A DNA stretch of 64,000 nt from Frederiksenia canicola (lineage in GTDB: Bacteria > Pseudomonadota > Gammaproteobacteria > Enterobacterales > Pasteurellaceae). The notes beneath the pieces are model-generated. The model had not been told where the DNA came from, searched no databases, and saw only the letters and a program-made list of their open reading frames with translations. The stretch covers positions 1,364,740 to 1,428,739 of the forward strand of contig NZ_CP015029.1 in NCBI RefSeq assembly GCF_011455495.1. The letters are read 5' to 3'. The translations under genes and the position numbers were made by a program. This document shows positions 53,937 through 61,141 of the stretch, piece after piece (position 1 is the first letter of the stretch; each line of letters opens with the position of its first letter).

Positions 53937-54410
53937 ATGGCAATTTTAAATGTGCGTATTGATGGACGGTTGATCCACGGACAGGTGGCAAACCTTTGGA
54001 CATCTTACCTAGATATTACACGCATTATGGTCGTTGATGATGCAGCGGCGCATAATGATATTGATAAAGCAGGATTACGTTTAGCTTGCCCTGCAGGGGT
54101 CAATTTGAGCGTGCTGACGGTTGAGAAAGCCGCAAACAATATCAACGAAGGGCGTTACGATTCCCAACGGGTATTGATTGTCACAAGAGATCCGCAAACC
54201 TTGTTGCGGTTAGTGGAACAAGGCGTGGCATTAACTGAAATTAATGCAGGAAATATGCCAAAAACGGAGCATACACGTCCTATTCGTAAAACTGTGCATG
54301 TTACAGATGCGGATATTGACGTGTTTAAACAACTTTCTGAAAAAGGTATCAAACTGACCGCACAGCTAGTACCTAATGAAGAAAAAGTCGACTTAATGAA
54401 ACTTTTATAG
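53937..54410 (+). CDS. PTS mannose/fructose/sorbose-family EIIB
   Basis: 157 aa with the phosphorylated His14 in RIDGRLIHGQVANLW. It takes phosphate from EIIA and passes it to the incoming sugar. The family covers mannose, N-acetylgalactosamine, galactosamine and related sugars; context suggests an amino-sugar glycan. First of three consecutive PTS genes (IIB, IIC, IID), 14 bp after agaS. Confidence 0.92.
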   Translation: MAILNVRIDGRLIHGQVANLWTSYLDITRIMVVDDAAAHNDIDKAGLRLACPAGVNLSVLTVEKAANNINEGRYDSQRVLIVTRDPQTLLRLVEQGVALTEINAGNMPKTEHTRPIRKTVHVTDADIDVFKQLSEKGIKLTAQLVPNEEKVDLMKLL

Positions 54411-54423
54411 AGGAGCAACGATT

Positions 54424-55296
54424 ATGATCGAATGGTGGCAAATCCTTTTGATAACGCTCTATGCGTTCTATCAAATCTTAGATGAAATTACTATCGTATC
54501 AAGTGCAGGTTCCCCTGTGTTCGCCGGTTTGATTACCGGGATCATTATGGGAGATATAACCACTGGGTTGTTAATTGGTGGCTCAATGCAATTGACCGTG
54601 TTAGGGGTTGGTACTTTCGGTGGTGCATCACGTATTGACGCAAACTCTGGTACGGTTATTGCAACAGCATTCTCTGTCTCTGCGGGAATGGATCCACAAT
54701 TAGCCTTAACCACATTGGCGGTACCTATTGCAGCCTTGATGGTGTACACCGATATCTTAGCACGTATGTCTAACGTATTCTTTGCACACCGCATTGATAA
54801 AAATATCCAAGATCACAACTACAATGCGATCACTGTAAACTACCTCTCGGGTGCATTAGCGTGGGGTCTCTCTCGTGCGTTACCAATCTTCTTGGCATTA
54901 GTCTTCGGTGGTCCATTCGTAGCAAGCCTTGCAGAAGCTATGCAACACGGTTTCTTAAAAGTGATCGCAGACGGCTTAACCCTTGCAGGTGGTGTATTGC
55001 CAGCGTTAGGTTTCGCCATCTTACTTCGTTACTTACCAACCAAACGCCACATTGCCTACTTAATCCTTGCGTTTGCATTAACCGCAATCTTCATTACCTT
55101 ATTCGGTAACATCAATGCGGTGGCAGGAGCAACAAATGTTAGCAATTCCATTACAAGCGTACCAATGTTAGCGATGGCAGCTATCGGTTTCGGTTTTGCT
55201 TACCTTGCTTATCAACGCAGTGTTGAAGGTGGCTCCGCACCAGTAACCAAAAATAACCCTTCTGCAAAAGGAGAAATTGAAGATGACGAACTATAA
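54424..55296 (+). CDS. PTS mannose/fructose/sorbose-family EIIC
   Basis: 290 aa, about eight membrane segments; the Gly-rich GLITGIIMGDITTGLLIGGSMQ-type opening near residue 35 is typical of this EIIC family (AgaC/AgaW, ManY). It forms the transport channel with EIID. Overlaps the EIID start by 14 bp. Confidence 0.92.
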   Translation: MIEWWQILLITLYAFYQILDEITIVSSAGSPVFAGLITGIIMGDITTGLLIGGSMQLTVLGVGTFGGASRIDANSGTVIATAFSVSAGMDPQLALTTLAVPIAALMVYTDILARMSNVFFAHRIDKNIQDHNYNAITVNYLSGALAWGLSRALPIFLALVFGGPFVASLAEAMQHGFLKVIADGLTLAGGVLPALGFAILLRYLPTKRHIAYLILAFALTAIFITLFGNINAVAGATNVSNSITSVPMLAMAAIGFGFAYLAYQRSVEGGSAPVTKNNPSAKGEIEDDEL

Positions 55297-56119
55297 CGAA
55301 CAAGTCGGAAACCCAAAAGGCTATAAATTAACTGATGCGGATTTCCGCCAAATCAACATTCGTAACTTATTCTTCAACCAAATCGGTTGGAACTACGAAC
55401 GTATGCAAGGTTCAGGCTATTTATGGATTATGTTGCCACAGCTTCGCAAAATGTACGGTGATAATTCGCCTGAATTACAAAAAGTAATGGTAATGCACAA
55501 CCAATTCTTCAATACCAGTCCATTCTTTAACACCATTGTAAAAGGGATTGACTTAGCACTTGAAGAAAAACAAGGGGTGAAATCCTTTGAAGCCGTAGCT
55601 GGGATCAAATCAGGTTTAATGGGGCCATTTGCTGCAATTGGTGATGCGTTATTTGCGTCTCTTATCCCAGCAATTATGGGGGCAATCGCAGCCACGATGG
55701 CGGTGAATGGTAATCCATTAGGCGTTGGTTTATGGGTACTTGTTGCAATCGCAACGATGGTATTCCGTTGGGTTCAGCTCAAAATCGCTTACCGTGAAGG
55801 GGTGAACTTGGTTACTAACCTTGGTCACAAACTCAATGCATTAACTAATGCTGCAACGGTACTTGGGGTGTTCGTTGTCGGGGTGATGTGTGCCACGATG
55901 GTGAACGTCAAAGTGCCACTGGTTGCGACTATCGGGGAAAAAGTGGTGTCTGCACAAGCTAACCTTGATTTGATTCTCCCACGTTTAGTTCCTGCTCTCG
56001 TGGTTGGTTTCATCTACTGGTTACTCGGCAGACCAAAAATGAACTCCAACAAAGCGATTATGATCATCATCGCTCTCTGTATCTTGCTCTCTTGGGCTGG
56101 ATTATTAGCGAAGGGTTAA
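55283..56119 (+). CDS. PTS mannose/fructose/sorbose-family EIID
   Basis: 278 aa from ATG 55283, preceded by AAAGGAG inside eiiC. Family features include FFNQIGWNYERMQGSGYLW near the start and GPFAAIGDALFASLIPAIMG near 120. EIID exists only in the mannose class and completes the permease. Followed by a TGTAGGGG hairpin and a USS. Confidence 0.92.
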   Translation: MTNYNEQVGNPKGYKLTDADFRQINIRNLFFNQIGWNYERMQGSGYLWIMLPQLRKMYGDNSPELQKVMVMHNQFFNTSPFFNTIVKGIDLALEEKQGVKSFEAVAGIKSGLMGPFAAIGDALFASLIPAIMGAIAATMAVNGNPLGVGLWVLVAIATMVFRWVQLKIAYREGVNLVTNLGHKLNALTNAATVLGVFVVGVMCATMVNVKVPLVATIGEKVVSAQANLDLILPRLVPALVVGFIYWLLGRPKMNSNKAIMIIIALCILLSWAGLLAKG

Positions 56120-56126
56120 TGGTGAA

Positions 56127-56154
56127 TGTAGGGGCAATATGATTTGCCCCTACA
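56127..56154. repeat. TGTAGGGG hairpin after EIID
   Basis: An 11-bp perfect stem (TGTAGGGGCAA, 56127-56137, with TTGCCCCTACA, 56144-56154) and a 6-nt loop, without a T-run. The clearest copy of the TGTAGGG family in the window. Confidence 0.75.
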
Positions 56155-56172
56155 AATAAAAAGCCCATTATG

Positions 56173-56182
56173 ACAAGCGGTC
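56173..56182 (+). repeat. Uptake signal sequence
   Basis: Perfect USS upstream of the HAD gene, followed by AAGTTTTGCAAAT. Confidence 0.9.
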
Positions 56183-56220
56183 ACTTTATAACAAAGTTTT
56201 GCAAATCAGGAAAGCACACA

Positions 56221-56835
56221 ATGAAACAGCTCTATATTTTCGATTTTGATGGCACTTTGGCGGACACCTTGCCACTTTGTTTTATGTGTTTTCGTGAAAC
56301 CTTTTTGAAATATAACCAACAGTATTTAACCGATAAGCAAATCACCCGTTATTTTGGCGGTTCAGAACAACAAATCATTGAGCAGATTGTACAAGGCTCG
56401 CCAGAACGCAAACAGCAAGCCGTTGAATTTTTCTACAAACTGTATTCCGCTAATCATCCTCTTTATGCCACTTGCCCGCCAGCGATTTTCCAGCTTTTAC
56501 AACAACTTAAACAACAGCAGAAAACCTTAGCGATTTTTACAGGCAAGGGCAGACGTAGTCTTGAGTATTCTTTAGATGCACTCAAACTGCGAGAATTTTT
56601 TGATGTAACTATCAGTGATGATGAGGTTGAAAACTCAAAGCCTGCACCTGATGGCTTACTTCAAATTGTAGAACAGCTCCAGATAGATAAAGCAAAAGCA
56701 GTCTATTTTGGCGACAGTCAAGCGGATCTTATTTCAGGGCAACAGGCAGGGATTGAAACGTATTTGATTGACTGGATAACAAAACCGACGGATACGATTT
56801 TGTTACCCAATGAAGAACATGCAGAATTAGTGTGA
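56221..56835 (+). CDS. HAD-superfamily phosphatase (phosphoglycolate phosphatase-like)
   Basis: 204 aa from ATG 56221 (AGGAAAG 9 nt upstream). Motif I FDFDGTLADT with the nucleophile Asp at residue 8, motif II IFTGKG, motif III with Lys in ENSKPAPDG, motif IV FGDSQADL. It could remove phosphate from a sugar phosphate made by the PTS. The exact substrate is unknown. Its stop overlaps the convergent SMR gene by 9 bp. Confidence 0.82.
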   Translation: MKQLYIFDFDGTLADTLPLCFMCFRETFLKYNQQYLTDKQITRYFGGSEQQIIEQIVQGSPERKQQAVEFFYKLYSANHPLYATCPPAIFQLLQQLKQQQKTLAIFTGKGRRSLEYSLDALKLREFFDVTISDDEVENSKPAPDGLLQIVEQLQIDKAKAVYFGDSQADLISGQQAGIETYLIDWITKPTDTILLPNEEHAELV

Positions 56836-57159
56836 GCTAGTGTTGGAAAATAAGTTAATTACCAACACGCCTCCAATAATCATCGCCATACCAATAAAGC
56901 CAGCTAAATCTGGCTTTTGTCCAAAGGCAAAATAGGCGATAACGGCGGTGAGAACGATACCAACGCCCGACCAAATGGCGTACACCAAACCAACAGGTAG
57001 GGTACGGAAAACGATAGAAACCATATAAAAAGCGAGTCCAAAGGCACATAGTGCAATGATTGTTGGCACAGGTTTAGTGAAACCATCGCTATATTTTAGG
57101 GCAGTAGTGCCACAAATTTCACACAAAATAGAGATAAATAATAATATCCAAGGGTTCAT
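56827..57159 (-). CDS. Small multidrug resistance (SMR) family transporter
   Basis: 110 aa with four membrane segments. The conserved membrane-embedded Glu14 (SILCEICGTTALKYSDGF) and the GVGIVLTAVIAYFAF region match EmrE/QacE-type pumps more than SugE/Gdx, though the guanidinium-type subfamily cannot be excluded. It is the only minus-strand gene in the sugar island and would be antisense to any readthrough from the EIID-HAD unit. Confidence 0.87.
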   Translation of the reverse strand: MNPWILLFISILCEICGTTALKYSDGFTKPVPTIIALCAFGLAFYMVSIVFRTLPVGLVYAIWSGVGIVLTAVIAYFAFGQKPDLAGFIGMAMIIGGVLVINLFSNTSSH

Positions 57160-57271
57160 ATAATAAGGGTATGAATGAAATAATTGGGTGGGGAATTCTA
57201 TAGATAAATAAAAAATTCACTAGTCTTGAAAATTTGGATTTTTTGTGAGCAAACAGAATAGGAAACGCATA

Positions 57272-59065
57272 ATGATAACATTTGAAATAGGCAAAAAAGA
57301 TTTCCTACTTAACGGCAAGCCGTTCAAAATTATATCAGGTGCGGTGCATTATTTTCGCATTGTGCCAGAGTATTGGCACAGAACGCTCTACAACCTAAAA
57401 GCAATGGGTTGCAATACGGTGGAAACCTATGTGCCGTGGAACTTGCACCAGCCGCAGCCAGAAGAATTCTGCTTTGGCAAGCGGGCGGATTTAGCCAAAT
57501 TTTTGCAAACGGCTCAGGATTTAGGTTTATATGTGATTCTTCGCCCAACACCTTATATCTGTGCCGAATGGGAATTTGGTGGGTTGCCTGCGTGGTTACT
57601 CAACGATCCCACCGTTCATATTCGTCAAAATGATCCCATTTTTCTCGGCTATGTTGAGCGATATTTTGCCAAATTATTACCGATTGTTGCGCCATTTCAG
57701 TTTACCCAAAGTGGTAACATTTTGATGATGCAGATCGAAAACGAGTATGGTTCATTCGGCAATGATAAAAACTACCTAAGAGCCATTCGAGATCTCATGC
57801 GAGCCAACGGCATCACCGTTCCGCTCTTTACGTCCGACGGCGCTTGGCAAAACGCATTGGAAGCGGGTGCATTGATTGAAGATGATATTTTGCCAACAGG
57901 CAATTTCGGTTCTCGTTCCAATCAAAATTTAGACGAGCTCCAACGCTATTTTGACAATCATCAGAAATCCTATCCGTTGATGTGTATGGAATTTTGGGAC
58001 GGCTGGTTCAACCGTTGGAAAGAGCCTGTGATTACTCGTGATGCGCAAGATTTAGCCGACTGTACCGATGAACTGCTCAAACGTGCGAGCATCAATTTTT
58101 ATATGTTCCAAGGTGGGACGAATTTCGGCTTTATGAATGGTTGTTCGGCTCGATTGGATACCGATCTCCCCCAAGTGACGAGCTATGACTACGATGCACC
58201 TATGAGAGAGTGGGGCGAGCCGTCTGAAAAATACTACCTGCTGCAAAAAGTGATCAGTCAATACCCTGATGCAAGTCCAATTCAAGATCCCATTTTGCCA
58301 AAAATCACCCAATATCCACCGCTTGCAGTGGCGAACGAGGTTTCGCTCTTTAGCACTTTAGACAAAATTAGCCAGCCGATTGAAAGCCCTTGTACTCAAA
58401 CAATGGAGCAACTTGGACACTATTACGGCTATATGCTCTATCGGGCAAATCCGACAGCATACAGTGATGAAATTAAGTTACGCATTTTCCAAGGGCGAGA
58501 TCGGATTCAGGTGTTTAACGATCAACAAAAAGTTGCCACACAATATCAACACGAAATCGGCAACGACATTATGTTGCAAACGCCAAACGGACAATTCCAA
58601 TTAGATCTGTTGGTCGAAAATATGGGGCGGGTAAATTATGGCGGCAAAATGTTAGCCCCAACCCAACGTAAAGGAATCGCTGCAGGGGCGGTGCTTGATC
58701 TGCACTTCCACACAGGTTGGCAACATTACGCTCTGGATTTTGAGCGGCTTGCGGAAATTGATTTTAATGGTGAAAAAGATAGCCGAGTGCCTTCGTTCTA
58801 CCAATTTCATTTACAAATTGATGGCGGGCCGCAAGATACGTTTATCGACACGAGCAAACTCGGCAAAGGGGTAATCTTCGTGAATGGCGAAAATCTTGGA
58901 CGTTACTGGCACGAAGGCCCAACCTGTTTTCTTTATCTGCCGGCTCCGTTATTAAAACAAGGACAGAATGAAATTATTGTGTTTGAAACAGAAGGCATTC
59001 GCCTAACGGAATTAACCTTTAGCGACAAGCCAATTTATAAAAAGTTAGAGACGAAGAATTTGTAG
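57272..59065 (+). CDS. bgaC: Beta-galactosidase, glycoside hydrolase family 35 (BgaC type)
   Basis: 597 aa from ATG 57272 (AGGAAACGC upstream; a GTG at 57245 would add nine residues). TIM barrel with ICAEWEFGGLPAWLL near residue 97, the probable acid/base Glu158 in QIENEYG and nucleophile Glu240 in CMEFWDGWF; the C-terminal part has jelly-roll domains and GENLGRYW near 555. No signal peptide, so probably cytoplasmic. GH35 bacterial enzymes of this size cut beta-1,3-linked galactose. Neighbouring PTS and agaS fit a phosphorylated Gal-beta-1,3-hexosamine substrate, by analogy with the pneumococcal bgaC locus. Confidence 0.9.
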   Translation: MITFEIGKKDFLLNGKPFKIISGAVHYFRIVPEYWHRTLYNLKAMGCNTVETYVPWNLHQPQPEEFCFGKRADLAKFLQTAQDLGLYVILRPTPYICAEWEFGGLPAWLLNDPTVHIRQNDPIFLGYVERYFAKLLPIVAPFQFTQSGNILMMQIENEYGSFGNDKNYLRAIRDLMRANGITVPLFTSDGAWQNALEAGALIEDDILPTGNFGSRSNQNLDELQRYFDNHQKSYPLMCMEFWDGWFNRWKEPVITRDAQDLADCTDELLKRASINFYMFQGGTNFGFMNGCSARLDTDLPQVTSYDYDAPMREWGEPSEKYYLLQKVISQYPDASPIQDPILPKITQYPPLAVANEVSLFSTLDKISQPIESPCTQTMEQLGHYYGYMLYRANPTAYSDEIKLRIFQGRDRIQVFNDQQKVATQYQHEIGNDIMLQTPNGQFQLDLLVENMGRVNYGGKMLAPTQRKGIAAGAVLDLHFHTGWQHYALDFERLAEIDFNGEKDSRVPSFYQFHLQIDGGPQDTFIDTSKLGKGVIFVNGENLGRYWHEGPTCFLYLPAPLLKQGQNEIIVFETEGIRLTELTFSDKPIYKKLETKNL

Positions 59066-59106
59066 GGAAAAGTTCCCATCGTAGCTCAAAGAGGAGATAG
59101 CTACGA
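59061..59106 (+). repeat. Double hairpin after bgaC
   Basis: TGTAGGG begins at the bgaC stop, then GGGAA/TTCCC (59065-59069, 59073-59077), then an 8-bp stem TCGTAGCT with AGCTACGA (59079-59086, 59099-59106). Not T-tailed; a possible processing or pausing element in the bgaC transcript. Confidence 0.5.
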
Positions 59107-59111
59107 ATGGT

Positions 59112-59121
59112 ACAAGCGGTC
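59112..59121 (+). repeat. Uptake signal sequence
   Basis: Perfect USS between bgaC and the HXXEE gene. Confidence 0.9.
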
Positions 59122-59164
59122 AGATTTTATAAGTTTTTTACCTATCTGATTACAGGAGCATAAA

Positions 59165-59689
59165 ATGAAGGATATAGTATGGCTTTTTCCTATTATTTTT
59201 ATGATTCATGAAATGGAAGAAATAATAGGTTTTAGAATTTGGCTAAATAGGAATGTAGCACTTGTTAAAAAATATCCTTTGCTTGAGAAAATAGATAAAA
59301 GTTTTAGTTATGAAGGGTTTTCTGTTGCAGTCTTAGAGCAATATTTGCTTTGTATTTTAATCACACTGTTATCTATTTATTATGATAATTATCTTATATG
59401 GATAGGATTTTTTATTGCTTTTGTTATACATCTTGCTATTCATATCTTGCAAAGCATTGTGATTAGAAAATATATCCCTGCTTTGATTACAAGTATTACT
59501 TTATTACCAATAAGTGCAATGGTTTTAAATAGGTCGATAAATCAAACGGATTATTCAAACTTTCAGATTGTTATTGTTTCAGTATGCTGTTTTATTGTAA
59601 TGATCTTAAATTTGATTTTTATGCATTATGTAATGAAACAAATAACTCAAAAATACGTTTTTAAAAATACATTAAGGAGCAAAATATGA
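59165..59689 (+). CDS. HXXEE domain membrane protein
   Basis: 174 aa, four or five membrane segments. The N-terminal HEMEEIIGF gives the His-x-x-Glu-Glu signature, and a second His pair sits in HLAIHILQS near residue 98, so a membrane-embedded metal or catalytic site is possible. The family has no known function. Composition is clearly more AT-rich than its neighbours, with many ATA codons, which suggests later arrival. It overlaps EIIA by 4 bp, so it is translated with the PTS gene. Confidence 0.82.
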   Translation: MKDIVWLFPIIFMIHEMEEIIGFRIWLNRNVALVKKYPLLEKIDKSFSYEGFSVAVLEQYLLCILITLLSIYYDNYLIWIGFFIAFVIHLAIHILQSIVIRKYIPALITSITLLPISAMVLNRSINQTDYSNFQIVIVSVCCFIVMILNLIFMHYVMKQITQKYVFKNTLRSKI

Positions 59690-60072
59690 GCTTAATTTTA
59701 ATCAGCCACGGGGAGTTTGCCACGGGATTGTTGGATACTGCTGAGATGATTTTAGGCAAAATCGACAACGCCCAAGTGGTTAATCTCTATCCGCATGAAA
59801 GTTCTGACGATTTCAAGGCGAAATTTGAGAAGGCGTTAGAAAATGCCACGGGTGAGATCGTGGTATTGGCAGATATTATGGGTGGCACGCCTTGCAATGT
59901 GGCGATGCGGTATTTACCGAAACTGGCGGGGCTGTATGGCGGAATGAATTTGCCGATGGTGATCAGTTATGTGAGTGAAGAAGGCACTGACGGTTTGCTC
60001 GAAAATGCCAAAGCACAAATTTACGATGTAGCAGAACAGTTAAAAAATGTAGCGTCAGAAGATGATGAATAG
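59686..60072 (+). CDS. PTS mannose-family EIIA
   Basis: 128 aa with phosphorylated His8 in LILISHGEFATGLLDTAEM and the GGTPCNVAMRYL motif near residue 66. It accepts phosphate from HPr and passes it to EIIB. It is separated from the IIBCD genes by the HAD, SMR, GH35 and HXXEE genes but is the only EIIA here, so it presumably serves them. Translationally linked to the HXXEE gene (ATGA); 9 bp before lacD. Confidence 0.92.
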   Translation: MSLILISHGEFATGLLDTAEMILGKIDNAQVVNLYPHESSDDFKAKFEKALENATGEIVVLADIMGGTPCNVAMRYLPKLAGLYGGMNLPMVISYVSEEGTDGLLENAKAQIYDVAEQLKNVASEDDE

Positions 60073-60081
60073 GAGTATCCA

Positions 60082-61026
60082 ATGGCTAAAAAAGACTTTA
60101 TGAAAAAATTAGCAACTAAAGACGGTATTATTGCGGCTCTCGCTATCGACCAACGTGGTGCGTTACGCAGAATGATGGGCGATGATATTACCCCTGAACA
60201 AGTGAGCGAATTCAAAACGTTGATTTCACAGGAATTGACCCCGTACGCCTCTTCGATCTTACTCGATCCCGAATTTGGCTGGCCAGCGGCAGGCAAACGT
60301 GATGCTAACTGCGGTTTGATTATGGCATACGAAAAAACGGGCTATGATAAAACGGCGGTTGGTCGTTTCCCTGATTTGATTGACGATGTGTCCGTTCGCC
60401 GTTTGAAAGACAACGGGGCGGAAGCGGTCAAATTATTGCTTTATTTTGACATTGATGAAAGTTCAGTGATCAACGATCGTAAAGCTGCATTTGTGGAACG
60501 TGTCGCTTCGGAATGTCACGCGGAAGGCTTGCCATTGTTCTTAGAAATTTTGACCTACGATGCTAACAATGAAGACAAAGCTCATTTTGCTAAAGTCAAA
60601 CCACACAAAGTGATTGAAGCGATGAAATTCTTTGCCGATGAGCGTTTTGGTGTGGACGTGTTGAAAGTGGAAGTGCCAGTGGATATGAATTTCGTCGAAG
60701 GTTTTGCCAAAGACGAAGTGGCTTACAGCCAAGCAGAAGCGAAAGCGTTCTTCAAAGCTCAAAGTGATGCAACACCAATCCCCTTTATTTTCTTAAGTGC
60801 GGGCGTGTCTGCTAAATTGTTCCAAGACACCTTAGTTTTCGCCAAAGAGGCGGGTAGCCAATTTAACGGTGTACTCTGTGGGCGGGCGACTTGGGCTGGT
60901 GCAACGGAAACCTACAAGGCTCAAGGCGTAGATGCAGCTCGCCAGTGGCTCAAAACCGAAGGTAAAAAGAACATCAGTGAATTGTTGGCCGTGTTAGAAA
61001 AAACCGCAACGCCAATTCGTTTTTAA
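60082..61026 (+). CDS. lacD: Tagatose-1,6-bisphosphate aldolase, class I LacD type
   Basis: 314 aa. The Schiff-base Lys195 lies in VDVLKVEVPVDMNF; ALAIDQRGALRRMM near residue 18 and the C-terminal GVLCGRATWAG near 262 are LacD signatures. It splits tagatose-1,6-bisphosphate to dihydroxyacetone phosphate and glyceraldehyde-3-P. LacD is the class I enzyme typical of Gram-positive lactose operons; E. coli aga operons use the zinc class II AgaY/KbaY. A tagatose-6-phosphate kinase gene is missing, so phosphofructokinase may do that step. Confidence 0.91.
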   Translation: MAKKDFMKKLATKDGIIAALAIDQRGALRRMMGDDITPEQVSEFKTLISQELTPYASSILLDPEFGWPAAGKRDANCGLIMAYEKTGYDKTAVGRFPDLIDDVSVRRLKDNGAEAVKLLLYFDIDESSVINDRKAAFVERVASECHAEGLPLFLEILTYDANNEDKAHFAKVKPHKVIEAMKFFADERFGVDVLKVEVPVDMNFVEGFAKDEVAYSQAEAKAFFKAQSDATPIPFIFLSAGVSAKLFQDTLVFAKEAGSQFNGVLCGRATWAGATETYKAQGVDAARQWLKTEGKKNISELLAVLEKTATPIRF

Positions 61027-61034
61027 CCTGAAAA

Positions 61035-61064
61035 AATCCCTAGCACAGTGATGTGCTAGGGATT
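61035..61064. terminator. Strong hairpin terminator between lacD and oppA
   Basis: A 13-bp perfect stem (AATCCCTAGCACA, 61035-61047, with its complement at 61052-61064) closed by the tetraloop GTGA. The minus strand continues into TTTTTT, so it terminates oppA; for lacD it lacks a T-run but may protect the 3' end. Confidence 0.88.
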
Positions 61065-61073
61065 GATGACTTA

Positions 61074-61131
61074 ACAAGCGGTGAGATTCGAGCCATTTTT
61101 TGCAAATTTTCTCAAGGAACTGACCGCTTGT
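61074..61131. repeat. Inverted USS pair (first arm degenerate)
   Basis: ACAAGCGGTG (one mismatch) at 61074-61083 faces a perfect reverse USS at 61122-61131. It sits between the terminator above and the oppA stop. Confidence 0.85.
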
Positions 61132-61141
61132 AGATTAGGCC

